Below are positions 35,636-48,720 of a stretch of DNA of 64,000 nt, one piece after another. The notes below the pieces were generated by a model. It had not been told where the DNA came from, ran no database searches, and saw only the letters and a list, made by a program, of their open reading frames with translations. The stretch's first letter is position 1. Every line of letters starts with the position of its first letter. This stretch comes from Lucifuga dentata (Eukaryota > Chordata > Actinopteri > Ophidiiformes > Bythitidae), in NCBI GenBank assembly GCA_014773175.1, contig VXCM01000065.1:62001-126000 (forward strand). Direction: 5' to 3'. Made by a program: the position numbers and the translations under genes.

Positions 35636-36775
35636 GAAAGACACATGCTCTCACAGATGCACACTGTCTTAACACACTTATCTTTCAGAGAGAGAGAGAG
35701 AAAATTGAGAAACCTCTGCTGCTATTTTGGGATGAGGACAGATATAAAATAAAAACTCTTCCCAAGTTATTTGAGTCATGAATCCAATCTTTGTTGATAA
35801 AAGGTGGGTAGAAGAATTATGCAAATCAATCTCTGTATTGTCACTTTGGAAACAGCCAAATGCATTGAGTACTTCATGTCAGGAAAAGGCGACTGGTTAG
35901 CATCTCCAATTTAAAAAGATTTTCTGTCAGTTCTCATAATGTTATGAAATTATGAAATTCAGCATGGCTACACTGAAAGCAGGACTATTCTAAAGACAGA
36001 GGTGTGCTTTTATACAGGCCATCACAGTGCACAGTGTGTGGAAACCATGTATGTGTGTATGTGTAGCCTCCAGACTACCTCCGTGTTATGTTTGCTCTGT
36101 GATGGGCATTCCTGATATCCACTGATTCTACACTTTTCCCTCAAAAACCACAAGCAAACCTGACAGCCTTGCCTTTGCTATCAGTTGTAAGCCAAACTGG
36201 TACCTTCGTATCATGAAGTTAAATAAGTAAGGAATAGAATATACTCACAGAAATCCATTTTTGAGGGTATTTTAATTAAATGTGTCTTCAAAGTAAGTTT
36301 GTCGTCACAATTTCTGAAATTTGAAGGATACATTTTGACCAAAAGCAGCCTATAAAGTCAAGTCACCTTGTAAACTTCAAAGGCAAAATTCACCCAGCCT
36401 AATTTGAAATTTTATGAAAAGAATACTGTCAAAAATGCTAAATGAGTCAGTATAATCTTGTCAGTATTCCAAAAAAAAAAAACAAACAAAAACAAACCAA
36501 AACAAAAAAAAACACCTGTTGGACATCCACGCCTGAAGCACCTCTCCTGATAATAACTACTCGTCAACGTATCAGAATTAAAAAAGATATCCAAATTTTA
36601 GACAGCTGCAAATGTTCCAAAGCAAATCACTGAATGAAAATCAATCAGCTGCACCATCAACCTACTCATATCCAAACCCAGTTTTTGGAGGAGCTAGCTG
36701 AGTCCGTCTGCCTGCCTAATCTGCTGCACCATAGGTCCATTGAGCCAGCATGAAGATAGTACCAAGAACGCTTAC

Positions 36776-36880
36776 CTCTGTCTCCTGCTTTCCCGAATGG
36801 TCCCTTCAGCCGTGATGGAGATGCTGAGGGCTCCGGGACTTGGCCAATGGTGAGAGGTCGTGCAGGGTGCCTTGAAGAGG
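36776..36880 (-). other. epyc: Probable 5' UTR exon of epiphycan
   Basis: The minus strand has a strong donor (GACAGAG|GTAAGCG) at 36776/36775, 2.8 kb upstream of the signal-peptide exon. A non-coding first exon is usual for EPYC. The 5' limit is not fixed; a GT microsatellite at about 36884-36916 lies just upstream. Confidence 0.4.
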
Positions 36881-36881
36881 G

Positions 36882-36918
<37 letters not shown>

Positions 36919-38865
36919 AAGTGAGTGATGGGTGCGTGAATGTGACAGTGTGTATAGGTGTATGTGTGTGTGTGTAGGTCTGTGCGCTCTGGCAGACCTG
37001 AGTGCCCTGCCGCTTATGTGTGAAGGTAGGCACTGAGAGTGACTGGACTAAGGGATATTGCTTTTGGTCACTCAGCTTGCACCCACCCCGCACCATACAC
37101 CCATATGCACGACCCTCTCAAACATTACACACACAAACACACACAGACAGACAGAAAGAGACTAAAGGTCCCCCCACCTCTTTATCCCTTACAAGAGTAT
37201 CCTTTATTTTTCTAAGAGTGTGGCTCAATCAGACTGAAATATTTGTCCGCCTTTTCCTGAGGTGAAACTCTGGCATGTGTTGCTTTCATGTATGGGGGGA
37301 TCCACAGGGCCCCTGTACACAATGGGACCTCTGTGAGGAGCCCCTGTTAGCATGGTGCTGAGAGAAAGTCCCCCCGTTTGGAGGAAGGCCTCTGCCCTCC
37401 CTTTGCTTTAAACTGCTTTCTCTTTGCACTGTCGCTCGCTAAACGTTCTCCTTAATGACAGATCTCAGCTCAGTGTTGTGGGAAACAACTTCTGATTTGA
37501 CAGAAAAGGTTCTGGTCTGGGTTCAGAGCTGAGGAGGACCAGAGTGAGTAAGGTTAAATCACAGGTACATGATAAGTTTGCTTTTGTGCTTCTGCACAAA
37601 TCTGGATGTGCACATCACACACTGTCACACAGATGGACACACACAGACAGTCTGTCTTCAGTGTCCATTGTTGAAGCAAGAAATAGGACACACACAGGAA
37701 GTTTTGGCTGGCTTTAATCTGCAGCTTTATTTGGCCTCAATTTGATTTTGGCCCTCCTTTCTCTCTCTCCAAGGTAACTCTAGACCCTTTGATGAGTGAA
37801 GGGAAAAGGACGTAGCAGGAGTGCCAAAAATCATTCTGCACCTGACATAAGTTGGGATTTTATATTCAAAGGCTTTCTTCTGTTTAGAGCAAAGAACATC
37901 CACCTGATGCCGTGATGGAGATCTTTGTGACTGTATATACTGTAGAAGTATGCAGTGTTAGGAGCCTGAGATATCCTGCATATACAGAGGAGTTCAAAAT
38001 GCTTTCATGTGTATACAGTATGTGGTGCATGTCTTGCACCACATATACACATAGAATAGAGATGGTAATACTGATACTACTATTACTAAGCATGAATGTT
38101 TGAAATGAATGACAAAAAAAAAAAAAAATNAAAAAAAAAAAAAAAATCACACTATTGTGCACAACAATTTTATTCAAATTGAAGGCAGTGAAATCTCTTG
38201 CTGAATTATTCAGAAAATAATGAGCACAATTAAAAACTATGTTGGCATTATTCCTTAATTTTTGTATGTAAAACATTAAGGAATAATGGCCATGAATACT
38301 CACGACCTTCATATTTTTAATTTTCCCTCACTTTGTTATTACATAAAATAAATTACTTATGCATACATATTTTCAAAACAGTCTAGCTTTCTAAAGATAG
38401 CTTACTTTTTCAGATAAGACATCAAACTGGAATACAAGACCACCAGATAAAAGTTTTAAAATGCAAGACAATACAATGACAAAGGTCAACTGAAAAAAGA
38501 AATCAAACATGATATTTTGGCTGTACATTCATAAGAATTCCATTATGCTCATAGAAGGACAAGGACAACGAGCCAGGTAGCACAACTGAGGAACAGGTTT
38601 GCCGAATTTGTGATCTACAGCATCAGATACAGGACACCGAAGTCACTCATACCTGTATTTGCATAAATGAAATTACATATGTTTTAAGTCTTGAGAAATC
38701 ATTTTAAGAAAAATCTAGTTCTAAAATGTGATTAAAAGTTAAGATTACAGAGTTTCTATTAATTTACAGCAAGTGTGATTAGTCAGTTTTTACAAAGCAT
38801 ACACTGCAGGCCAGCAGTTTGAGGCCACCCCCAGATTTTTAAAATAATCATCAATATAGAATTTT

Positions 38866-38994
38866 GTTTTACAATTTATTGCACAGGAAATGACAAAAAT
38901 ACATAAAATAAATGTAACTAATTAGTTTTNGTTTTACAATTTATTGCACAGGAAATGACAAAAATACATAAAATAAATGTAACTAATTAGTTTT
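38866..38994. repeat. 64-bp perfect direct duplication split by one N
   Basis: 38866-38929 equals 38931-38994, with a single N at 38930. Confidence 0.95.
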
Positions 38995-39118
38995 CATGAT
39001 GAATTAGTCAACAAGATCACATTATGTAGCCACTATGGCTTAAGAAATTATTTTTAATGAACTCATGTCCAGTCTGTATTAGTTCAGCACTCCAGTTGTG
39101 TTCTAACTCCCTTGCCTA

Positions 39119-39251
39119 AACTCCCTTGCTGATGTGTTTTAACATTCTATTCAATAGCCTGCTGTCTGCCTTCTCCCAGATCATNAACTCCCTTGCTGAT
39201 GTGTTTTAACATTCTATTCAATAGCCTGCTGTCTGCCTTCTCCCAGATCAT
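39119..39251. repeat. 66-bp perfect direct duplication split by one N
   Basis: 39119-39184 equals 39186-39251, with a single N at 39185. Confidence 0.95.
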
Positions 39252-39369
39252 GTTGGGATTAGCTTGCTACACAGTCTGCTCATGCTATTGCTCTGGATCT
39301 TCTGAACTTCATATTGAGGACTGACTGCAAATTTATAGTTTGTGATACTGTATTACTTGATTATGGGGA

Positions 39370-40070
39370 CCTCCTCTATATGAAGCTTCCTGTCTTCACC
39401 TTCTTTACTCAACATATCACTGTGCTCTACATTTTATTACTAATTTTAAAGCTCTTACACATCATTGTATTTTATACCAGAGGATAAATTGGCCCTCATT
39501 GTCCAAATGCAGGCTTAGTAACTAGTACATTTTTATTTATAAAGGATTTCTTGGTAAACTGCAAGCTCATTTATGTTGTCTAAAAGAGAAATGTCAAGGT
39601 CCTTATTGCCTGAGGTCAGATGATTGTTTACAGTTGGTTATTCCCAAAACCCACTCTGAGACTGATAACAGATATTTTATGGTGTCTGCCTCAACTAGCT
39701 GGAATTGTCTCCAAAAAGACCTAAAAATGAAGTATCTTATCCAACTGTCTGATTTTAAATTAATTGTAAGAGATATTGTAGCCCAGTCCATCAGGTCTTG
39801 CTCCTGTTTTTCTTAGTTTGGTGTTATGGAATTTACTTCACCTGGACTTTTGTTGAGTAAATTTTTGACTTAGTTTTTGTGCTTTTAAATGTTCATTTTT
39901 TAAATTTTAATCGTACAGGTAATTTCATATTGTCATAGTGTTCTGTTATATTGTTATGTTATTTGTGCAAAATGTGCAACATTTTGTATGCTGCTGTCTT
40001 GGCCAGGTCTCCCTTGTAAAAGAAGGACTTCCTGGTTAAATAAAGATTAAATAAAATAAAAACAGGACTG
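39370..40070 (+). mobile_element. Degraded LINE 3' end
   Basis: The plus strand shows remnants of a reverse-transcriptase C-terminus in broken frames (an ASTSWNCLQKDLKMKYLIQL-type block at about 39685-39745). A 3' tail follows (CTTGGCCAGGTCTCCCTTGT ... CCTGGTTAAATAAAGATTAA, at about 39998-40060), typical of fish non-LTR elements. Several stops and frame shifts show it is dead. Confidence 0.65.
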
Positions 40071-41640
40071 AATAGGTTATGGGATAGAGTCATCTGCATG
40101 TTCCATACATCAAAAATAAAGAGGATCAGATCAGGTCACTAAAATTGCACAGGATTAGGGACTTAAAGGAATTGAGATGGTAACTGATGGCTCATCCCAT
40201 TGTTTGCACCTGAATCTCTGTACACTGTTTTTCTACATTAATAATTGTCATGGTCAGGCATCCAGTCTTCATATTACAGAACAGTATATGGTCCCAAAAT
40301 ACTGCAAATAATGTTTAGCAATAATGAAAGAATCAGTAGACTATTCAAACATACAAGTCTAAGCTAAAACTCTCCAATATTAGCCACCATCAGAGGCTAT
40401 GTACATAATATCAACTTGACCAGTGTACAGTATACTACTCATGCCACCACTAATGTAATCAGCATCAAATTCCAATGACAGTTGCCAACATTACCAAATA
40501 AACAAGGCATCCTTTTCTTTACAGGTTTTTACTTTGCCTGTGCTAAACCTATAAAGACAGGATGCAGAGCCAGGTCAACTTTAATTGCATTACTACCTGG
40601 CTGAAAGAAAATCTTGAAGTTTAGACTGGCAGATGTCACTGGACCTTCTATGGCTGTATTTGTTAGATCTAAGAAACACACCGTTCATCAAGATGCGAGT
40701 GCGAACCAGTTGGTTTTGCTTTGTACAACTTATGACGAATGCAAATAAACACACAAGCAAGCATAAGCAAGCATATACACGTTTCAATTCAATTTTGCAC
40801 ACAGTTAGTTGAGAAAAAAACTGACCTCTTTCCCCTGCTAGATATCCAAATAAAGGAAACGGTAGATAACTTGCAAGTAGAGGGTAGCCAGAGCTAACAT
40901 GAGAAATAGTTAGATGCAAGAAGTCTGAAATGACAGACTGTAAGGGCTTAAAGAGCAGAGGGAGATATAAACAAAATATAGATTAAGAATAAACTGTCAG
41001 CTCTGCCACCTTCTATCCACCATCTCATAAACCCATACTTGATTCCTGTCAGTTGCCATCTGGTGCTGATTTACATTCTTGTGCATTCCATATTTGTCTG
41101 GAACTCATTTTGGGTAGGCCAAGCTTTTCCATGGATAAATGCACTTCAAAGAAAAGGCTGCACACCTGTTTAGAGAGATGTGCCCCTGCTTTCTCGCCTC
41201 TTACCATAGTGGGGCCAAAGCTTCATGACCCTGTTTCACTTTAAATACTAGGTATAGCATGAAAAATAAACCACAATCCATGCTTCCAGAAAGATAAAAT
41301 CCAAAGACTAAACTCACAAGTTAATTTAGTACAAGTTTGGTTAATGTAGCCTAGTATTATTAAGCTTCTCATCACTAGTAACCCAGTCACTGCAGAGGCA
41401 TGACATGTCTTGCAGCCAACCTACCTTAAATTCACTGCATTGCTTCTTATGTAATTAAGGTAATTAAGTGTAAATCCAATTTCTGAGGCTCTAACTTCCT
41501 CTGTATTTGTACCACTAGCTGTTTCATTCAACTTGTGCCAGCCCATCACGAATGGTGACCAAAGCTTATCTTGGCCAATCAGATGCTCCAGCCATCAGGA
41601 ATCATAATCCCATGGACAGATACCATATGATCCAGCTATG

Positions 41641-42338
41641 TTAAAGGACATTTTGCATCATTGAGCCTAATATATTCAATTTTCATACATATTACGATAC
41701 TGACAATAATTTCCCAAAGGATAAAAGTGTATTTCAGCTTTCCTGATATTCTGTAAAATCTCTTAATCTTTCAAAATCAAATATTCAAGTGATACACCCA
41801 CCTTAAAAATCAATGTTTCAGTGAACTCCATGGAAAACATAACAGCAAGTTTACAACTCCGAATGGACATTTACCTGCAAAGATGGACTCCTGTCATATT
41901 GTACCTAACAGAGTGAACAGAGTGTAATTTTTTATTGTGACGACTTGGGGTAATGATGAGAACTGGTACATCCTGTCTTATGTTTTTTTTTCCCCTTTTT
42001 TTTCTTCCTATGTCTTTGCAGTGTCACTTACTTTCCCATAACAATTGTATCTGTGAAGGAGATGTTTTGCAGGACTGTATGTCAAGGAACTTGTTCTAAT
42101 AAATGTTCAAAAAAAAAAAAAAAAAAAAATCAATGTTTTGCCTGCTAACAGTTACGCAGCCTTATGAAGTCATGGTCATGCTTAAATTTTTTGATAAACG
42201 CAGGTCTTCTTTTGGGACTATATTCCCCAGCTGAAAATAGTCACTCCGCACTTTTTTTATTGCGCTTATATTACCTAGCGGAGGCATATATCTTCTTCCA
42301 TGCAGCTCCGTGTTGGACCACTTTAACTACGTAACTTT

Positions 42339-42369
<31 letters not shown>

Positions 42370-42605
42370 GACTTGTTTGCTGTGATGGATGACTCATCTC
42401 AAACACATTTCAAGTCTCTATAACTGAATTTTAATAGCTCACTGGAATGAACTGAAACCAATGGCAGTTGTGGAAGGTAGGAAAAAAACAATTCTACTAT
42501 TTACCATTCCTGTAATGTATTTTGGAAAATAGTTGGCAGTAAGTAACATGTATGTGAGTAGTATCTATTGAACTCAAACAAACAACATGCTGTATGTTCC
42601 CTTGA
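41641..42605. mobile_element. MITE family 1, copy 4, carrying a nested insertion
   Basis: It begins TTAAAGGACATTTTGCATCA and matches the internal sequence of the other copies (TTTCAAAATCAAATATTCAA). The right end is degraded (ACATGCTGTATGTTCCCTTG). It is longer than its sisters because of the insert at 41819-42124. Confidence 0.7.
41819..42124 (+). mobile_element. Poly(A)-tailed retro-insertion inside MITE copy 4
   Basis: The same 14-bp AAAAATCAATGTTT occurs at 41805-41818 and 42125-42138, flanking sequence absent from the other MITE copies. The insert ends with AATAAA at 42098-42103 and a poly(A) tract from 42109. Target duplication plus poly(A) is the signature of LINE-mediated retrotransposition. 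The source (5'-truncated LINE or processed mRNA) was not recognised. Confidence 0.7.
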
Positions 42606-42703
42606 TGTGTGGAAACAGTTCGTAACCTTTTCTTGAAATCTAACTCTACTTGAGTTTTGATAGCTCGAAGTTAGCTTCTTAAGCAGTGGCTATAGAGGCC
42701 TTG

Positions 42704-43146
42704 TGCTGCATTCCAGTTACCTCAGAACTCGGATTTTTCGACTTCCTGTTTGGAAAAATGCGTTGGAACGACATTTGAAGTCGGAGCTCCGACTGGAAAA
42801 CTCGGACAAAATTGTGGAAACCTTCACGAGTATGATGTCACTCACCATTGATACATAAGTGTAAATAATTTCAGAACATTTACTTCTCTGCACAAATGTT
42901 TATTTAATACCTACTGTGATTAATATCATTGTGACACAATCCAACCAAACAGTCCTGTTGTCTAATTTTACGTTAGTTAGCATTTTCTTTTACTGAGTTT
43001 ATTTAATCTTACAGTATTATTTATAGTTTATATTTATTTATTTATTTTTTAGTATTTATGTATTTTGTTTACATTTGACTGGAACAGTTTGAAGTCGGAA
43101 ATTCCGACTGGGAAAATTCCGACTTCCGAGGTAACATACGCAGCAT
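42704..43146. mobile_element. MITE family 2, copy 1
   Basis: Left end TGCTGCATTCCAGTTACCTC; right end, inverted, TGCTGCGTATGTTACCTC. It contains the 14-bp palindrome GTCGGAGCTCCGAC at about 42780-42793. Confidence 0.75.
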
Positions 43147-45784
43147 TTAGCTTTAGCAACTTGGTATACACAGCAGCTGTTAATTAGTATTTAGTACAAA
43201 AGAGAGAGAGAACTCAGTACTGACTTTTCTCATAGAGTATATAATGAGAGAACGAAGCTATAGCCGTGGTTTGTTTTGAATGGGGCTAAGGCTGCATTTT
43301 TACTGAGAACTTCCTTTAAAAAGGAAAGTGGCTAAACTAGCTTACCTGTTAGGAAGACATCACTAAGTGGCCTTCCCCTTGGTCACATAAATGATGTAGG
43401 TGAAAAAACTTTTATTGAAAAACTTTATAACTTCTCAAAAGTCGGATGCACAAACTAAAATTTATATTATAAAAACAGTACAGTACAGTAACACAATCTC
43501 TTAAAGAACCACTGAGGATTTATAGAGAAAAAAATATTTTAAAGCCATGGATACTTGTTGTTTTTGTGTCAGACAGTTGGATGGCTGGATTTACACTGAA
43601 AAAATCCTAAAGCTGCAGTATTAAAGCAAAACCCTGAAACCCCTTCATCCCTTCAGGACCAGTAACTTCTTTTTGGAAATCTACAGCTACAGAGACAAGA
43701 AGAGAGGTAATACGGATAAACCCCACAATGCAGTACTCTTTGAAAAAAGTAAATGTAAAAAACAAACATCTGGAAAAAAAACATCTGGAAAACAGTGAAC
43801 AGCCTGGGAGAATAAATACAGTTAATGATTTGGTCCATCTTCCTTTTTTCCTCTTAGTTTTTGTCTTTTGTAAAAAGACATGACTTCATCGCAGAACGTC
43901 ATCCAGAAAATGGCTGCACGTGGATGAGGCAACTCGAAAAGCCCTGCACAGTAATCTGTAACTGAAGTCAAGGTTAGTAAATCAGATCTCAGTGGTTGAG
44001 TGGTATATTATCTGTGTGGAAAAAGACTGACTGTTTAGTTGATTTACTGGCATGTAGGTTTGTTGTTTCCTCTTTTTTTTGGCTTCAGCAATTGTTTTGA
44101 GCTATTAAAATGAATTAAGATTGTAAGTCTTTTGGTCTACAAGGCAGTCAGTTAATTACTTCTAACTAAAGCATGCACTGACATTTTGAAATATATATGG
44201 ATAATATTCAGCATGTCAAGACATTACAGTTCAACAGATCATTACAGTTAATTCTCTACATCCAAATCTGCTTTCTATGTAGTCTAATACAGATTTTGGT
44301 AATTTTCATGCACAGTAGAATAACCTGTGATTTACAGTAGGTTTAAAAAGTGATGTACAAATATGTTGGAAACATAGTTTATTCAACTGTATTTTGTTTC
44401 CTCACAGTAAATTCACCAGTAGTTACTGAGTCAAAGCCACAAAAGAAATCATAATAAATTGGAAAATTACCCAAACAAAATGTGTTATTCTAATAACATT
44501 GCTGTAGCATTCAGCCAAGATGACATTGCTGCCAAGGTGACTTGGTTTATGTAAAAAAGCGCATGGTAAACAACAACGTAATGATGAACCATAACTGCAA
44601 AAGCTGTAGTTTATTATCAAAAATTGGTACCATTGGATGCATGCAAGTAATGCAAATGTTGTATACGAATGAGCAACGTGTATAACAGCGGACAACTAAA
44701 AACGGGTAATTTAAAGACACAAGTTGACTTGTGTTTTTACAAAATCTCCTTTAAATGTTTCAGTTAAGAAGCGTCATTCAGTGTGAGAAGTGTGTTAATT
44801 TCAAGGACAATACCAGTGTTTTTTTGTTCTTGCATCAACATGTGGGCATCAAAACATCAGCTGTGTAACATTGAAAACAACACTGGCATTTTCCTTTAAA
44901 ACATTTAGAACCATTCAAAATACTGAAAAAACATGATGCACAAAATCGTTCTAGTAATGGAATATTGCAGAACATATAATAGTAACTGCTAATTTACACA
45001 TTATTCATTTCTCACATTTGGCATTATACACCTATCTGTGAGTACATACAGTCTAGCTATAGTCTAGATTTCTTCTAACAATTCATCCTTTGCACAGCAA
45101 TAGATTTTTTTGAAACTGTACCCACGTTATAAAAAGATGCAGAACACTGGAACATACAAGACAGAAAACAAAAGTAGTGAAAGTATGATAGCAACATGGA
45201 GTTCCGAACTTCAGGTTGTATACTCCATTTGTCTGTATTCAACATAATACAAGTCAAATGTTCATTTCAGTTTGGAATGATTAGAGTGTGTTTTTAATTT
45301 TTAAAAGTACACACAAAGTGTGTATTCTCAGTTGCAATTTTATCCAAGCATTTTATTATAATTTTTTGTTTTTTGTCTTCATGTTAACTTCATGTTAATT
45401 CAAAAAAAAAAATTCATTATTATTTTTTTCTTTTTTGTCTTCATGTTAATTCCAAACATCAGAAATATCATTCATATGCTTATCTATAAACATAAGGAGC
45501 CAGAAATTTTTGAAAGGATTTGCAAAAAGGTCAGATATGGTGGTTAGCCTCTTATTGGTGCTCCCCAATTTTGCCCAGCATTGGATTTATTCAAAATATA
45601 TTTTAATTTACTCCATTACAATATCCCAGACTTGCATATTACTTAATATGTCAACACATGCATGGACAAGTGAGTACTATGGAAGGAGGAATATTATGAC
45701 ATTTTAATCCACAAGGTTTTAGGCTGAGCTGTGTGAAAGAAATATTCAGGGGTCATGGAAAGGTCATAGGTGTGAGGGTGGTCC

Positions 45785-47634
45785 TTAATCAAACATGATA
45801 TCCGACGCTTGGCGCAGGCAGTTGACGGACTCAGTGGGCATGTCGCTATGTGTGACGTTGTTGGCGTCCAGGCGCAGATGCTTCAGACGGGAATAGTTGA
45901 GGGGTCCAGTGAACTTGCAAAAACTTGACAGCTCAATCTCTGCAAAGAGATATGATGGAGAGAAAGTGATTTAAACCGGTAAAACAAATTAAATTCCCAC
46001 TGGCCTTGTCCCCACCACGTTCATTGTTTGCTTTGACTTAAAGAACATTCCCCAACATTTTTGTGCTCATTATGTTCAAGAAACATTAAGTCGGACAAAT
46101 AAAAAAATACTTCAGCATAACACCTTAAAGGACCATACCGGCCATTTTGCATGTTTGAGCCGAATATATTCAATTTTCATACATGTTACGTTACTGACAA
46201 CCATTTCCCAAAGGATAAAACTATATTTTAGCTTTCTTGATATTTTGCAAAATCTCTTAATCTTTCAAAATCAAATATTCAAGCGATACACCCACCTTAA
46301 AAATCGATGTTTTGCTTGCTAATAGTTTTGCAGCCTTATGAAATCACGATCATTTAATTTTTTTGATAGACTCAGGTCTTCTTTTGGGACTGTATTTCCC
46401 GGTGGAGACATACATTCACTCTGCGCTTTTTATTGTGCTTAAATGCTAAAATAACTGCGAAAAAAAACTTGAATATACATCTTGTTCAAACTGCGAAAAA
46501 AACTTGAATATAGGTCTTGTTCGCGATGATGGACTAACTATCCCAAGAACGTTTCAAGTATCAACAAGTTGATTTTAATAGCGTACCAGAATGAACTGAA
46601 ATCAGTGGTGGTCTGGAAGGTGGGAAAGAATTTTTTAATTCACTGTTCCTGTAGTATGCTTTGGGAAATGCAAAATGGCCGATATGGTCCTTTAAGTAGG
46701 GCTTACATTTAAGGATTTCTTAAAATCAAATAAGGGGAGATTAGCTGGAAAGCCACTCACTGTTGATCTCATTGGCCTGGAGGTAGAGTTGCTCCAGTTG
46801 CTCACTGATCTCAGGGATGGACTTCAGTTTGTTGAAAGACAGGTCCAGCTCCACCAGTGAAGACGCATTGAAGACTCCAGCAGGGAGACCTGAGTCCACC
46901 AGCTTGTTATGGGAGATCCTCAGGTACTGCAGTGATGGCAGCTTGTTCAGGTATCCTGCTGCAACACCCTCAATATCGTTGTAATCAGCATAGAGGATTT
47001 CCAGTGAACTTGGGATTCCAGTTGGCAGCTTCTTCAGCTTGTTGTGACTCACATCCAGGGACAACAGCCTCTTTGGTCCTTTGAAGGCCCCTGCGATGGC
47101 TTCAGATGTCAGCTGATTGTGTTGAATGTTGATGGAAGTCAAGTTCTCCTTGTCAGTTAAGAGACCACTGGGAAACTTGGTCAACTTGTTGTGCATTATC
47201 TTCAGCTCATCGAGGGCTTTTGAGGGAGGGATGACGGGCTCTGTGAGGTTGTTGTGGCTGAAGTACAGTTTCTCCAGGGCAGTCAGTTTGTCAATTGTAC
47301 CCTTTGCTATCTTACCATTGGTGATCTGGTTGTTGTCAAGTATGAGCCAGCGCAGTTCAGCAGTAACATTGTCAAACACTCCTGCCTTGATCTCATCAAT
47401 CTGGTTATTCTGCAGGTACAGGTATTTGATCCCTGTTGGCACTACAGGAACAAACTTGAGTTTGCGGCTGTCACAATACATAGCGCTGGGGAAGTTGATC
47501 GGGCAGTCACACTCTTGGTTACAATTGGGCCCTGAAGGCCCTAGTACGGAAGCAGGCTGGTAGTCGTAGTCATAATACTGACACAGGGCCAGGCTGACCC
47601 AGACGGCCAACAGGGGTACACGGAGAGGAAACAT
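45785..47634 (-). CDS. lum: Lumican (class II small leucine-rich proteoglycan)
   Basis: Lumican is a secreted keratan-sulfate proteoglycan that regulates collagen fibril diameter in cornea and connective tissue. Two coding exons, 47634-46761 and 45939-45785, join in phase 1 (ATC AAC A|AG ATT GAG) to give 342 residues; I recall human as 338. The start MFPLRVPLLAVWVSLALC is a signal peptide. QYYDYDYQ follows, a likely tyrosine-sulfation cluster conserved in lumican. The class II cysteine motif C-X3-C-X-C-X9-C (CNQECDCPINFPSAMYC) then leads into about ten LRRs (IKYLYLQNNQIDEI, SLQYLRISHNKLVDSGLP). The C-terminal ear has cysteines in FCKFTGPLNYSRLKHLRLDA and ESVNCLRQASDIMFD. N-glycosylation sequons include DNVT, HNNLT and VFNAS. 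The intron holds MITE copy 5. Lies between epyc and dcn, all on the same strand. Confidence 0.96.
46135..46695. mobile_element. MITE family 1, copy 5
   Basis: The best-preserved copy: it begins TTAAAGGACCATACCGGCCA and ends with the inverted TGGCCGATATGGTCCTTTAA, TTAA on both sides. It lies in the lumican intron. It contains a short internal tandem repeat (about 46464-46518, AACTGCGAAAAAAACTTGAA). Confidence 0.9.
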
Positions 47635-48626
47635 GCCTTCTGGAAATCCAACAGACAGAGGGGAGGGGGGCACAGGGAGTAAGACAGAAATGTTAGTTGA
47701 CCAAGTGCCACAAAAAAGGTTAAACAGAAATGAGGCAAAAATATTTTTGTTTTGACAATTATAATTAACATTTAGATTAGTCAAGCTTCAAGGATACATT
47801 GAATAAATAAAATTAATATATCCTTTATAAAAACTGTTAAACAGTGATGTCATCCCTGACTCACACATACCACCACTCCCCAGAATAAGCAAGGGAAATA
47901 TAGATCACATGATAAATAATGGGTCAAGAGTTCATGTCAACCTGAGTCCCAGATTCCTTGATTCAATTATTTACAGAGCCACATCATTACATACAGCGTG
48001 ATCTTGCACACAACACTCCTTGAAAGATTCCTACACGTAAACGGGTAGCGGTAGCAATAATGCAGTGCAGATGTTTGGACCCTCGTGTGTACTGTTCACA
48101 CAAAAACGCAGTTGTGCATAGAGAGAGATTGATTATTGCTCATGTTTATAAACACTGAGAACAAAGAGATACTAAAAATTGACACATCATTAAATATATC
48201 ATAAACCCTGCATGCAAAACCAGACTGAAATGTTACAAAATTAACAACACAAATTCCAAAGTTATGACAACTGCAGACTATCCAAGTGCAACATCTTCCA
48301 AGCTCCAAAGATGCAAAAATCAAAGAAACTGGCAAAAAAAAAAAAAAANAAAAAAAAAAAAAAAGGCAGTTCCAGCATGGAACTTGTACATGTAAGAGCT
48401 GGATTAAATAAATTTTGTTTATGACAATTTGCAAATCATCAAAGTATAAGATGCTACAGATAACTAATTTTGTTCCATGTATTATTGTTATTTTTATCTT
48501 TTCTGTTTAAGTACTACCTAGCCCTACAGCCTAGGAGTGCCAGTTGATAATCCCATCCGGAAAGCAGAAATAAAGAAAGGCAATCAAACAGGAAATCACA
48601 AATCAATTGCTCCACATGCAAGCTTA

Positions 48627-48720
48627 CCTGTGCTTCTCTCTCTTCGTGTGTGCGGGGTGGAGGGCCAGTAGATAGAACACTGTGGTGGTTAAAAACTGGA
48701 AGTCTCTGGAGAAAAAGACA
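48627..48720 (-). other. lum: Probable 5' UTR exon of lumican
   Basis: The minus strand has a good donor (GCACAG|GTAAGCT) with GT at 48626-48625, about 1 kb upstream of the start-codon exon, whose acceptor is TTTCCAG|AAGGCATG. A non-coding first exon is usual for LUM. A TATA-like TTTATATGA lies about 120 bp upstream at 48830-48838. The 5' edge is not determined. Confidence 0.4.

Larger units (their letters stand above)
36917..45784. other. Interval between epiphycan and lumican, no gene recognised
   Basis: I looked for a class II SLRP (keratocan is expected here by mammalian order) and found no LRR exon on either strand. The contents are repeats: duplicated assembly joins at 38866-38994 and 39119-39251, a LINE relic, MITE copies at 41641 and 42704, and the lumican 3' UTR at the right edge. 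Minus-strand AATAAA candidates for lumican lie near 45586-45591 and 45353-45358. Confidence 0.6.

Noticed and set aside
39634..39816. A short plus-strand open frame with similarity to reverse transcriptase
   Set aside because: It is part of a degraded LINE 3' end with neighbouring stops, not a host gene.
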